Origin: Alopecurus myosuroides
Lineage: Eukaryota; Streptophyta; Magnoliopsida; Poales; Poaceae
Length of the DNA: 64,000 nucleotides
Direction: 5' to 3'
NCBI GenBank assembly: GCA_028641055.1
Contig: CM054063.1
Span: 43,443,136-43,507,135, forward strand
Below the pieces are notes generated by a model, which was not told the origin of the DNA, searched no databases, and saw only the letters and a list, made by a program, of their open reading frames with translations. Below, in pieces: positions 44,088 to 56,589 of this stretch (the first letter of the stretch is position 1; every line of letters begins with the position of its first letter). The translations under genes were made by a program, and so were the position numbers.

Positions 44088-46458
44088 GCTACCTAGGGTG
44101 ATAGCTCCGCATCTGCATCCATCCGTTGGATACACTAGAGGGAGCACAAGTTTCTAACACCGGAGCATGCACCGCACGAAACGGCGTCACAACACATGTA
44201 AAAAAGCATCAACCGGCCGGCTACTGGTGGCCCACCTTTTTATTCCTCTCCACCTGAACCAAACCCAGCACTCCTCTCTCTCCCCCATTCGAATTCCTCC
44301 GGTTCTTGCTTCTCACACCACACAGATCCCCCTGTTGCCTGGTCAACTTACATGCCGCAGAGAAGGTCCATGGACAGACGAGCAAGACACGGGCAAGGAG
44401 AGGGACGACGCCAGCTGGAAGCTGCGGACGGGGAGCTCGGGTGGCCTCAGGCGAAAGAATCGTGGGGATCTCCTCGCCGGATCTAGGCCCCACGGTTGCG
44501 CCCGCCTATGGGGCTGCTACGGCCGCGGACGGGATTGTTCAGCCTGGAGTGGGTAGGGTGGCGGTGTTGCAGTTTGCCGGATCTAGAGCATCTTACCCGG
44601 CCTGGCCGTTGCTGGCGTGGGTTTCCTCACCACTGCATCTGCCAGGATTAGTTAGGACTTTGCTGGATCTGTTCCCTCCACTAATTTCTCTTACTACAGA
44701 GGTAGGTTGTTCGGATCTGTGCCAACAACTCTCGTTCTTTCTCTTTCTCTGTTTCTAGCAAGTCTTCGGTGTTCTTTGCTTGCTTTCTCACCGGATTCAA
44801 TCATGATATGTCCTTTCTTTGGTTGTTTTGGAGCATGGAGTGGTGCGGCCGGATGGATGTCACCGGTGGTCACTCCTCTCCGGCCTTCTCCACTTCGCGC
44901 GTCGCAGGTCAGGTTCGCCAGCCCGCTCACCGTTGCTCGAGTGTGCGGGATCTGTACGGGTCGTGCTGTTGGGTGTTTATGCGGTGGTCGCAGCGCCTCT
45001 GGTGGAGATGGAAAGAACAGGCCGCGCGCTGGATTTCTTTCCGGCCATTGGCCGTTTCCTCCCCGGCCAGTGCGATTGGTAAATACGTACTAGCTCATGT
45101 ACCTGCGTGTTTTTTTCTATTGCGGTTGGCCGCGAAAGTGTGGATGAATCGAGAAATCTCATGAATCGAAGTGTGCTAGCTTGCTTTTCTAGGTGTATTT
45201 TTTTTAGATTGATTTGTGTGTGCAATCAACGTGCTCACCAAGTAAGCTATCTGTTAGGACTTTTGTTTGTGGTTTTGATTCTTTTTCCTTGTTGGACTTC
45301 TGGTTTGATGCTTTGAGCTGAAAATCTGAGATGATGTTTACGGACAGCAAGAATTGTAAGTAATTCGATTGGCAATGTGTTTTTTTTACAGTTTGTGTTT
45401 TTATCCTCAAACTGTTCTTTTTCAGGTCCTCTTTTATTGATTAGATTTTTTTTTTTTGCAGCTCTTCCTATTTGTTGTTGCTTGACCAGCGGCATGTTCT
45501 GCAATTGACAAGCATGACGCCACGCTCCTGTGACTGACTTTAGACCACCGATTTTCTTTCCCGGTTCAGAGTGGATCTCTCGTCATAAGTGGATGTGTGT
45601 ATCCAGAAGGTCAAGCTTGCAGTGCGTCTGATGGATTACGAATATGGATTTTTTTTTTCCTTTTTTTGGGAAGGATTTTTTTTTTGAGGTTTGTGATGAT
45701 TAGGACGAATATATCTTGAGAAGTTATGTGAAAAAATCAGAAACTAAGCACCACGGCTTGCCACTAACCAAACCATAATAACGTGAGTAAATTAATCCAT
45801 CGCAGCACGGTTGAAAAAAGAAACGTGTCACGGCTAACCATGTCGCAACGACTAGGCACCGATCGGAAAAAAAAAAGCGAGAATATATCCATCTTCCGCA
45901 TGAAAGTTGAAAAGATAATAGCCATGGACAGCAAGACGTAACGGGAAAAAAATGGCCACATAAACTCATGTGCTAGTAAAATCATCGGGGTGATAACATC
46001 CAGAGAGAAAGTGCAACGAAACCAAAAATGCATTAGAAATCCGGATGCGGACGGAAGCAAATAGACCTAAGCCACGCCATGCAGCAATACAATACGGATG
46101 CCGACTGAAGAAAAGTAGTCATAATAAGAAAAGTAGTCATAAATCAATACCAAGTGGCACTTCGCTAAGAAGAAAAAAGACAACCACTCTTTGCGGTTAG
46201 AACGAAGGAAAAAAACTACTATGCACCATCCCACATAAAAAAGTACAAAGATGCAAAAGATGCAAAAGGGAGTCTGACACCTCTACGCGGAAACGCTGGG
46301 AGGAGATTCTTCACAACAAACAATCACGATATGGATGTTACGGATGGACACGCCGTCAAACTCAAGAAACACTATCGGGTACAGTCAAAAGCAATCAGAT
46401 CATATACTCTCCATATCCAACGGTCATCACGATATGCACAGCTAGCACCCATGGTAGC
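44088..46458. mobile_element. 2.4-kb Mutator-like TIR element
   Basis: The left end GCTACCTAGGGTGATAGC (44088-44105) pairs with the reversed right end GCTACCATGGGTGCTAGC (46458-46441), 15 of 18 positions. Similarity continues for about 30 bases more and includes CCGTTGGATA in both arms. The left third is GC-rich and leader-like (44230-45090), with short frames and a long intron-like tail, which suggests captured or regulatory sequence. I do not recognise a protein. The flanks both begin AAAT but do not give a clear 9-bp TSD. Confidence 0.45.
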
Positions 46459-46468
46459 AAATCCACGT

Positions 46469-46472
<4 letters not shown>

Positions 46473-46526
<54 letters not shown>
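46473..46526 (+). repeat. (TA)n(CA)n compound microsatellite
   Basis: About 16 TA units run directly into about 11 CA units just right of the Mutator-like element. Confidence 0.9.
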
Positions 46527-47029
46527 TGCCTCTATACCGTTGGATCTCATCTAGATGTGTGAGGTCGTAACGGGTGAACCCACTGGTAAATATAGGTATG
46601 GAAAGAAACTGAACGGAGCCACAGTTAGTGATTAGGAGGAGAGAGAAATAATTAATACGTACTAAGATTTCTTCTCACGTTAGCCAGGAGAGATAAATCG
46701 TAGTCAACCATGAAAAGACGATAGTGATGAAGATTTGATTATCCATTAATGCTCTATATTTCCTGCCAAACATGTTTGTCTTTATAATTTCCCCTTCCTA
46801 ACGGTAGGTATATACCCCGAGTATGTGATACCTAAAAATGAGTGATGTGAGTATACATGCATGACATGTGCATATTTGGACCAATAAATTTAAATACTAA
46901 AATCTACTTTTACCACCAATCCTGTAAAAATATTTGACCATGTAATAAACAATAGTTTTTAACGTTTCAATTTAATTTTTCTAGGTATGCAGAAACTAGC
47001 CGGAAAATTTCCACAAAACATCTAGATAT

Positions 47030-48260
47030 GTTGGGTATATACACCTCGGGTATGTATAATCTTCTCTCACGTCTACATACCTCGAGTATGTATAATCTTC
47101 TCTCACGTCTACATACCTCGAGTATGTGGTACCTAAGAACTCTGAAACTATATTTTGTATGCCAAATGTAGAACCTATCAAACTGATTCCTCGGGTATGT
47201 GATAATTAGAAACCGTCCAACCTAGTCTTGGGTACGTATAATTTTTGCTGACATCTACACACCTCGAGTATGTGATACCCATAAACTCTTGAATAATGTC
47301 TTAGGTATGCCAAACATAGACCTCTCAAACCGAGGTCTCGGTTATATGATAACTTGAAACGGTCAACTAAATCTTGGGTATGCCATACCTTGGGTATACA
47401 TCTATGCACCCCGAGTATGTGATACCTAGAAACTCAGGTGTTGGGCATGCCAAATGTCTAACCTCTCAAAATGAGTTTTCGGGTATGCGATAACTAGAAA
47501 CCGTCCAACTAAGTCTCGAGTATATATGTATAATTTTCGCTAACATTTGCATACCTTGAGTATGTGATACCTATAACTCAAGCAATTTCCTCGGTATGCC
47601 AAACCTAGAACCTCTCAAACCGAGTCCTCGGGTAAGTGATAACTATAAAACTTTCAACTAAGTGTTGGGTATGTCATACCTTGGGTACATACTCCTTCGT
47701 ATGCATAATTTTCACGGACATCTGCATACCTCGAGTATGTGATACCAATAAACTTTTGAACAACGTCCTAGGTATGCCAAACATAGAACCTCTCAAACTG
47801 AGTTCTCGGGTATATGATAACTAGAAACTCTGAAACAATGTGTGTATAATTTCCGTTGGCATCTACATACATCTAGTATGTGATACCTAGAAACTCTGAA
47901 ACAATGTGTTGGGTATGTGATACCTATAAACTCTCAAGCAATGTTCTCGGTATGCCACCTAGAACCTGTCAAACCGAGTCCTCGGGTATGTGATAACTAT
48001 AAAACTTCCATCCAAGTCTTTGGTATATCATAGGTTGGGTATATACTCCTTGGATATGCATAATTTCTGCTGACATCTGCATGCCTCGCGTATGTGATAC
48101 CTAAAAACTCTCAAGCAATGTCATGGGTATACCAAGCCTAGAACCTATCTAAGCGAAGTTCTCTGGTATATACCTTGGGGAAGACATATACATACCTCGG
48201 GTATGTGATTTGCAAGCACTCTCAAACAGATTATGGAGTATATCATTACCTTTTGGGGGT
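47030..48260 (+). repeat. Minisatellite array, about 73-bp unit, 146-bp dimer
   Basis: GTATGTGATA-type words recur at about 47193, 47267, 47340, 47415, 47486, 47559 and 47632, that is every 71-75 bp, and more loosely to 48260. Two unit types alternate. One has CTCAAGCAATGT, GGTATGCCAAAC and TAGAACCTCTCAAACCGAGT. The other has AACTAGAAACCGTCCAACTA and ATAATTTTCGCTGACATC. Each half also contains GGTATG. A stray copy lies near 46803-46840. No frame of note occurs. It lies in the CACTA interior. Confidence 0.8.
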
Positions 48261-48960
48261 ATGTTATTATTTTATTTGAAGATTGTGAGATTTATAACTT
48301 TGGGTACATCTTCATGGAAATATGTTGATGCATCATATGTTGGGACGTTTCATACCCTATGTGTAACAACCATATGAAATTTCAACTCGTACTCTTATTT
48401 TAAAATTTGAAAACATCAATGTGTATGATTTTAGCCGTATTCGACAATGTGACTTGGACTCCTTCTATTTGAAGTTAAGGTAGTGTGGTAGTGGCATATC
48501 AGGCCAATTAATAACTCATCGGTATGGATCGATAACAAAACGTTTGGTCGTGTGTAGCATCATGCCAATCTAAGAAAATAGTCGACTCATTCTTGTCATT
48601 TTGAAGATATGAAAAGCCCAGGCTTTGTGATTTTATAGTATTAGAACTTGGATCAATTCAGTGGGTACCTGATATCCAGGAAAAGGTTTATACTTTAACC
48701 CGTGTTAAGAATCTTATATATTTATATTGTGATGAAATGTGCAGTTTAACTGTACATAGCCAATATCAGGCTCACACCCATTTTGGTTGGGAAATATGAA
48801 ATTTAACATTAGATATGATAGCTGATATCAGGCTCACCCCCATTTTGGTTGGATCGAGTGATCGACTGGATGGTGAGCCGATATATCAAAAATTCGATTA
48901 CCCGATGCAGGTAAAAAACACTCAATAATTCGCTAGTCATTCTTGAATCAAATCAGTGAC
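48261..48960. other. Unassigned interior of the CACTA element
   Basis: No gene recognised. A 28-base phrase beginning ATATCAGGCTCAC and ending TTTTGGTTGG occurs at 48763 and again at 48824. Confidence 0.4.
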
Positions 48961-49809
48961 CAGGGCCGGCCCTGAGGGGGGGCAGGGTGGGCGGCCGCCC
49001 CGGGCCCCCAAATCCAAGGGGCCCCGCTCAGTAGGTATGTCAGATGCAGCAGTGAATATTTCAGGTGTCACCGCCACTAGAAGAACTCGAGAGTTCAGGT
49101 CCACGTAAGGTTCAGTGGAAGAACCAATCGTTATCTCTCGTATGCTGCTAAGTGGGCTGATACATGGGCCTTTCTGATTTGTTGCCTCAGCCATCTTTCT
49201 TGCTTTGGTTAGCTCTGACCCTTTTTTTCCTTAATAAGGACCCTACGTTGGTCAGCTATGACACAAGATTACGTGGCTTGGGGCCCATGGGCTAGACCAT
49301 GGACGCAAGAGTTCAGGGAAGTAGCGAACACATGTTCAAATATCAGCTAGAAAGTAAAAAAAAAACAATGCAAGACCATGGGTTCTCTGCTTCTGTAACC
49401 TCTTTGCGTCCATGGTCTAGCCCATCTGTTAGGTGTCTGCCAGTCGGTCGTTACCTACAGAAGATTTGGAGAAAACCTATCGTCAACCCTCAGGCGACCA
49501 CACCGAGAGACGAGAATCCTAGCCGTCGAGAGGAGACCATGCCCACCAACCACCGTGACGAAAGTTGAGAACTGATAAGAGTGATAGATATACCATTGTT
49601 GATGAGTTTACGTCTATGTTTCTTCAAAGACATCTTAAGGCAACATATTTATATATTATTGTGTAATATCAATACATTCTTTGTATCCACTTTAATTGTC
49701 TTAACATTATATAAAAAAAAAGATATATCATTAGTAATAATGATGTTTGTATTAGGGGACCCTGGTTCTAGTTTCGCCCTGGGCCCCCGAATACTTAGGA
49801 CCGGCCTTG
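48961..49809. mobile_element. hAT-type element with perfect 8-bp TSD
   Basis: TCAGTGAC flanks both sides (48953-48960 and 49810-49817). The left end is CAGGGCCGGCCCT and the reversed right end is CAAGGCCGGTCCT, 11 of 13 positions. An 8-bp TSD and CAGGG-type ends are diagnostic for hAT. The element is 849 bp, with no transposase. It contains an internal inverted repeat (49288-49308 and 49404-49424, 21 bases perfect, beginning TGGGCTAGACCATGG). Confidence 0.9.
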
Positions 49810-51011
49810 TCAGTGACACGTACTTGCAGAAAGAAGCCGAACCATGCAACCATGTCAAATTCATTTTACAGGATAAACCAGACACATGTGCGTCTAATCC
49901 AAGAGGAAGAAGATAAGAACTGAAAAAAAAATGACCACGCCACAGGTATAGGTGATCATGAGAATCTCGTCCAGAAATTGGTAGTCCGCGCTCACCTGGA
50001 TCCGAAATAATCATAATCAAGCCACACACACACACACCTAAATAGATGGAAAAAAAAAACTTTTAACAAAGTGGAAAAAAAAACGAGGAAATAAAATAAC
50101 TCCATACATTGGTGTATCCTAACCATCCTACATCCATGAAAAAAGAGACATACATACCTTGCAGCAGCAACTATTCAAGTGCAAATTGAGCGGAATTTGG
50201 CTAAAATCTGTAGATCAGAAAACGTTTGTGGATTCGACGATTCGTACAGAAGTTGCAAGTTGAAAAAAAGGGCAAATTACATGAATCATGCATAGCTTAG
50301 TAAACAAAAAATCGCTGCGAACCTGGTGGAACAAATCTAGAAACACATGGATGCTTGGCTTATCAAGCTAATGTTGTTGTTGATCAAACTTGCATGACCA
50401 GACTTGCAACAGAGTCGCCCTGCCCATATTTGGTTTGCCCGAATTCAGGTGCTAATGTAAAGGTCGATGCTTCGTCGGCCGGCCTGCCGACCACGGCGTC
50501 TGCACGGCGCATTTCTTCATTTTAATCTCGACTATGCATGAAAAGTGAAAAAGTTGGGAAGGAGGTACGTGATTGGGGTAAGGAAAAATGGAAACTCATA
50601 ACCTAGAGGCACGTAGATATGATTAGGAAACAATTCAAACTTCAATACTGTGTCACATATGGATAGTTTTGCATGCATATAATTAGGGAACAAATCAGCC
50701 GTGACATGACTTTCCTCAAATAAAAACACTAACGGGTTAGACCCGAACTATATGCTGATATACCCGACTTCTTTTGTGTGGCTTCTAAAGCAATCGAACG
50801 GCTCTTGATCCTGGTGCCCAGGCTACATGGAGCACCTCTTATTCAATATACATTACGCTACTATATACATGCATATATGAAATTTCAAACAAGAAGAATT
50901 CAATAGGAATATATAATATATATATTCAATATCGGGTGACCATATACAACTTCGAACAAGTTTCCGTATACACAATTAAGATGGATGACCATACACAACT
51001 TTGAACAAGTT
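49810..51011. other. CACTA interior downstream of the transposase-like gene
   Basis: AT-rich sequence without a recognised gene. It probably includes the 3' UTR of the leftward gene that ends at 51012. Confidence 0.4.
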
Positions 51012-51873
51012 TCAATCTCGGAGATGCATATAATAGTCATCGTCGGTGGACGTATGGTGTTCTCCTTTGGAATCGATGACATGCCTAAGGAAAAATCCTG
51101 CTATTTCCTCTTGAATTGGTCGGAAGCGAGTTTCTGGAGTAAGCGCCCTCCGCAAGTTATTGAGACTCCTCCGCGTGCTCTCGTCCTTCTTCTTCTCAGA
51201 GATTTCTTTCAGTATGTTCTCACAAACATAGTATCCACATAGATTGGTTCCCGCTGGCTGCTTATCCACACCACGAACCACATTTTTAAATTCTAGCTGA
51301 TGTTTGAATCCACCAACATTTTCATGTGAGAACCGTTTCCAAACTCTACATTGCAAATAAAATTAAATGAACAAGGGAGTTATTAGCTACTGCATATTAG
51401 GAAATGAACAAAAGAGACCGATCGATATAGACCGGAAATGATTGAAAATAATTACCTTTGCATCATTTTTCTCATGTCGATCCAAAGCTTTGGATCTGAA
51501 TCCATAGAGTCCATGATAAAAACTGTGGAGCTGTGAAGTTCAATTTTTAGCAGCATCCAGTGGAACCTGCGGACACGTTACATGCACAGTCATGCATAAC
51601 TTATCGATTAGACATACCATGCATGGAGTAAACAAAAGAGAATGGGAACATGAGAGAAACACTCACCCAAAATGGTAAGGAAATAGAATATGACTTTTGA
51701 GTTCATGCTTTTTAAGAAAATTTTACAAGTCTTTCTCCACGTCTTTGGGGTGACATTCTAACATAGTTCCATTAATGATTTGTGCGTCAATGAACCCAAC
51801 ATCATGGATGAGTCTTATTTTGCATTCCCAAATCTTCAATCTGCATAATAGCGTACGCAACAATATAGTTAGC

Positions 51874-51946
<73 letters not shown>

Positions 51947-54885
51947 TGTAGGCAATTAAGAACGAGATGAGGTAGAAATAAATCACTTACAGAACGTAGC
52001 AACTCAGGATAGATTTGTCGAGCTCGCGCAGATTGAGCAGCTGGAACAATTCACTCAGCTCAACTGCTACACAGTACTTTTTGTTATGATGCTCCTCTGT
52101 AACATCCACATACACAAATTCTTTGTCGGACCATGATATGAATTGTTTGTACCAACGTAGCAGACTTTGCATTAGTGGTGGTAGATTCTTTTCCTGCGTA
52201 GGTTCGACGAGAGGCCCTTTCTTCACATATTGTAATGCTACCTCGCAAATTGGCATAGCGTCCAGGCCTAACATGGCACGAAGAGACATACCCATCTCGG
52301 ACGCATTTTTCATGGCAGTAGCTACAGTCAATCTCATTGTTGCCGCAGCTGCTTTGACCTCGGGGTCCTGTTCCGGACCGACTTTCACTATGAGCGGGGG
52401 GGGGGGGGGGGGTCGATTGTTTACTCTGCATCCCGAGCTGGTCAACTTGTTTCCTGCTTTTTTTTTATTTTTTCTTTCTCCAATGCTTGTGCTTGCCTAC
52501 GAAGTTCAGCAGCATAGTCTTTAGGCAAATTCTTCTCGGCTTGGGACGGTGTCGACAAAAAACCCGTAGCCCACTTGTCTACCTTCGGAGGGTATACTTC
52601 CTTGGGCTTAGGCTCCTTTAGCGCCTTCTTATGGGCCTTCCATTTATCATAGTCAGCCTTCGCGGCCAATTTGGTTTCAGCATCACTAAGTTCCCAAGGC
52701 CTTGGAGGGATAGGCTTCAGTGATGGCTCCGGTACCCGTGTGTTCTTAGGTACATAAGGCTCCGGGTTAATAGCCCAAGAGCAGGTTTCCTTGCTGTCCG
52801 CCTGCTTCTGTTTCTTCGCCGGAGGAGGAATGGGGGGCGACGGCTGCTTATCCTCCGGAGGAAAAATGGGGGGCGACGGCTGCTTAACCGGCGGAGGAGG
52901 AATGGGGGGCGACGGCTGCTTACCCGCCGGAGATTGTGGATCGGGGGACGGCGTCGAATGGCGTGAAGGAGGCGTAGGTGAACCAGCACCAGCACCACCA
53001 CTACCACCACCACCTGCACCATCGGAGGGGGTGGACTTGTTAGCCTTGGCGTCTCGCCTGGAAACAGTATGTACTTCTTTTTCCATAGAATGAACTGGCA
53101 CTTGACATCTCCAAGTCTTCTCTCCCCTTCGGGTGTAGCTATGTCAATCTCCAGGTCCTCAAACGCTTGGACTATGTCTTCCACCGTGACGCGAGCATAG
53201 CCATATGGAATGGGGTTGTTGTGGTGGAGTGCTCCAGGTGTACAGGGTAAAGCACTTCCGGTAGCTACCTTCGTGGAAATGTTCCCCACGGGATAATGCA
53301 GATCACATTCTTTCATCTCCTTTACATCATCCACGGGGTAGTGAGGCTCCGGTGCACGACTCTCGATCATCGGTGCATTAGCACCTGCAGGCGGGGCCTC
53401 CGTGGAAGCCACGCTGCTTCTCCGCTGATGCTGGCTTCCGAGATCCGTTGCATGTTCTTCATGCGGCCCTACAGCCGCCGTTGTTTCTTTCACAAGTATT
53501 CCCGCCACGGTCTGCTTCAACTGATCAACTTCCGTTGCAAGCTTCGACAGTTGATCTGCAGCCCGGTCCGTATTTCTCTTACGGCTTCTGTAACAGTACG
53601 GGTCACCCTCCTGGGAAAACCCTACTTTCCACGGAAATCTGCCTTTGCCTCGTATATGTCCTCCGTGTTCAGGATTCCCGAGGGCATGGGTCAGTGCGTC
53701 TATCTCTCTGTTTAACGTGAGCAAGCCCTATTGAGCTTTGGCCATTGCGCCAATAAGGTGTTGGGTGGGAGCAAACGTTTTCTGCCGATGAACACACGCC
53801 CCTGTCTCCGGGTCTAGCGATCCCCCATGCCCGTACCACCACATTTTGGATCTTTCGTCCCATCCCTCTGTACCTAGAGGGATTCCTCTTGCCCTCAGGC
53901 CGTCCTCCATCGCCCGCCACTTAGGCGCCGAAACGCGGTATCCTCCTGGCCCCATAACATGATGGTACTGTTTCTTATCCGCATTAACCTTATTTTTTTT
54001 CGATATTTCCTTGAAATTCTCCGATTTCTTCTGCGTCACAAATTCTGGCCAATCATCTCTCAGTTTTTCATGTTGTCCACTGAAAATCGGAGTCTTGCCC
54101 TTGCTGACATATTCACGGAACAATTTTTTCTTGAAGTTCCGGAATGCTTCGGCCATCTTCTGAAGAGCGAACTCTTTGACTAGCCTCCTCCTCTGACGTC
54201 CACCCGGAACCTTGTTATCGAATTCATCTTTTTTGTTGTATTCCGGAGGTAGAATGAAATGTACCATAAGCTTTCTAAACATAATTTTTTTTGTTCTCTT
54301 GTCGACATAACTGAAACCAAGACGTGCTTTCTTTGGCTCCTTCCATTCCTGGACGGTGATCGGGACGTTGTCTCTAACAATGACTCTGCATTGGTTGATA
54401 AACTTTGTGGTGTGCTGTAGGGGCTTGCCGGTTTCACCGACTGATTCGATGGTATATGTTTCTCCTTCTTTCATCGCCTTGGATTTGCCACGCTTTGTCG
54501 TACTCGATCCGGCCGAGGGCTAAAATAAGAAAGAGAGTCGCGCGCGTTAGTGCATATGTATTCACATTTCAGTAAGTTTGTATCACGAGAGGATCAATGT
54601 GTGTATATATATATATACCTCGCCGGAGGTGGTTGTTCTTTGCAATTGGAGATCGTCGTTTGTCGACGGTTGACCTCCGTCATCAATGTCCATTCCTTCA
54701 CCTCCTTGATCATCGACAATGTCCGTTCCTTCACCTGTTTGATCATCGACAATGTCCGTTCCTTCACGTTCTTGATCATCAAGGTTCAGATAAGAAGAGA
54801 CTACATCATGTTCTCCGGCTATCATTTCAAATATAAAACCTTCAGCCTCATGTTCCATAAGCGGCAAGTCTGTATTGTCCGCCAT
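51012..54885 (-). pseudogene. CACTA transposase_24-type/Ulp1 gene, broken
   Basis: Exon 1 (54885-54619; MADNTDLPLMEHEAEGFIFE) has two near-identical acidic repeats (EGTDIVDDQ). Exon 2 starts at 54519 and carries the Plant transposase (Ptta/En/Spm)-like region: VPITVQEWKEPKKARLGFSY, GGRQRRRLVKEFALQKM, WRAMEDGLRARGIPLG and MWWYGHGGSLDPETG. An in-frame TAG follows (about 53728). Then come a coiled-coil part, a KQPSPPI repeat and a frameshift near 53.0 kb, and another near a 17-G run (52396-52412). The Ulp1/C48 domain is in the last exons, with His in FHWMLL, Asp in IMDSM and Cys in TNLCGYY. An in-frame TAA lies near 51723. In this family the first part binds element ends; the protease role is unclear. 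Confidence 0.8.
51877..51942. repeat. (AT)n microsatellite in an intron
   Basis: About 33 uninterrupted AT units lie between the exon ending at 51991 and the next Ulp1 exon of the CACTA gene. Confidence 0.95.
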
Positions 54886-55962
54886 ATGTCACTCCTGCAG
54901 ACATGCATGTAGTAAAAATTAATTAAGTATATAGGAGACTTAGCAAATATTGTCGTAGAAGAAGGGAAAACAGATTGCTAGGGTTTTGGGTGGAAGAACG
55001 ATGACCACCGGAGGGGGAAGACCATACTTTAGAGGTGTGTCCAAGATTAGTTTCTCAAATGACTTGGAGAACCCGATAGCTAGGTTGCATTTGCTTTTCT
55101 GGTCATTTTGGTTTATTACACTTAATATTCTGAATTTATTGAATTAAAACTTATTTTCATTATTTTAATGAATTTAATAAAAAAATCAAATATGGTCTCA
55201 TTTTGAACTTTGTCAAACATGATTGAAAATGATATAAACAGATAGCTTACATTGTTCTGAACATTTTGCATATTTTTCCATAATTTTTTGAATTATAAAT
55301 TAAAAGTTATTTAATTTAGAAGATTAATTATGTTCTGTAATTCCATATAAAGTGGGCCCCACGTGTCACGATGACGTCATCAAAAAAAAATCTCGGCAAC
55401 ACGTGGCCAGTGACGTCATCATGACGTCACCCCTGGCGTCACACGGTGGCCGGCGGTTGCAGTTTAGGCTCCCGGGTCTCCGGCGATTCCGGTGATTTCG
55501 GCCACGGGGGAGGGAACGGAGATGGGGAGAAGGCCACGACCACTGTGGTGCTCGCCACGGGGGAGGGAACGGAGATAGGGACGAGGCCACGGCCACTGTG
55601 GTGTCGCCGGCGGCGAATCTGGACGCGGGAGCGAGCGAGAGGGCGGCGCGTTCGCAGTTCGTGGTCGCCGTTCGAGGGCGGCGCGTTCGCGCGCGGTTCG
55701 TGGTCGCCGTTCGAGGGCGTTGGTTCGAGGGCGGCGCGAGGCCCGCGGGGAACCTATCGGAGAGACGGCGACGGGGCGAGGGCGGAGCAGGATGGAGGCG
55801 GTGGAGAGAAGGGCGTGGCGACGGAGACAGCAACGGCGCGGTCCTCTCGCAGAGTCTCTGCGCGGGCCACGGCGACGGAATCGGGGCGACGGCGACGGAA
55901 CCGGCGCGAGGAAGACGAGGGTTTGGGACTTAGAAAATTTTGGGGGCAGGAAGACATCGCGC
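54886..55962 (-). promoter_or_regulatory. Leader of the CACTA gene with tandem repeats
   Basis: This is the 5' leader region between the TATA box (55963-55969) and the first ATG (54885). A GC-rich part has a 55-bp tandem duplication (from about 55501; CACGGGGGAGGGAACGGAGA) and a second one (about 55645-55735; GTTCGTGGTCGCCGTTCGAG). Long frames on both strands here result from base composition and repeats, not recognised proteins. The AT-rich part (55070-55340) looks like an intron. Confidence 0.45.
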
Positions 55963-55969
55963 ATATATA
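55963..55969 (-). promoter_or_regulatory. TATA box of the CACTA transposase-like gene
   Basis: The minus strand reads CCTATATATGCGC. A perfect hairpin repeat begins 8 bp upstream (55977). The short distance suggests that proteins bound to the hairpin would affect this promoter, as in known TnpA autoregulation; this is inference. Confidence 0.6.
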
Positions 55970-55976
55970 GGTCCAG

Positions 55977-56154
55977 CCTTTAGTCCCGGTTGGTGACACC
56001 AACCGGGACTAAAGGTCCCCGGGGGTACCCTCCGCGGGCCTTTAGTCCCGGTTGGTGTCACGAACCGGGACTAAAGGTGCAATTTTTCGCGGCGTTTTCG
56101 TTCCCGCGCAGAACGAGCGTTTAGTCCCGGTTCGTGACACGAACCGCGACTAAA
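55977..56154. repeat. CACTA subterminal hairpins (three)
   Basis: 55977-56015 has 19-base arms (CCTTTAGTCCCGGTTGGTG and its exact complement) around one A. 56039-56077 and 56120-56154 are similar with one or two mismatches. Confidence 0.9.
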
Positions 56155-56190
56155 GGTGGTTACTCAAATACTTTTCCTTTTCCCAAACTT

Positions 56191-56414
56191 AAAAGTACAA
56201 ATAATGTATCATAAATTTCAGAAAAATAAAACTAATTCTTTTTAAAATCTTAAAAATACAAATAATATATCAGAAAATTCAGAAAAATAAAACTAATTCT
56301 TTTTAAAATCTTAAAAATACAAATAATATATCAGAAAATTCATAAAAATAAAACTAATTCTTTTTAAAATCTTAAAAATACAAATAATATATCAGAAAAT
56401 TCAGAAAAATAAAA
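56191..56414 (+). repeat. 61-bp tandem repeat, 3.7 copies
   Basis: Units start at 56191, 56252, 56313 and 56374 with AAAAATACAAATAATATATC and continue with ATAAAACTAATTC and TTTTTAAAATCT. The first unit is the most diverged. The last one runs into TTTAGTCCCGG. Confidence 0.95.
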
Positions 56415-56589
56415 CCCCTTTAGTCCCGGCATGTTTTACCAACCGAGACGAAATGGTTATGGTTTTGTTCCATCCAATCATATTGATTCACACACATCTG
56501 AATATATATATAGATAAAAAAGGCAGTACATAATGGCTAGAGTGGATCTAAACCTAAACGGAGAGCATAGATGCATGATCTGATATCTG

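Noticed and set aside
44076..46470. A 9-bp TSD for the Mutator-like element
   Set aside because: Only AAAT agrees clearly between the flanks; the rest does not match.
47030..48260. Regularly spaced repeats as a CRISPR array
   Set aside because: Repeats are long, diverged and alternate between two types, spacers are not unique, and the sequence is plant nuclear DNA.
55366..55983. Long frames on both strands near the CACTA promoter
   Set aside because: They are rich in Arg/Pro/Gly from GC-rich tandem duplications and lie in the leader region; no domain is recognisable.
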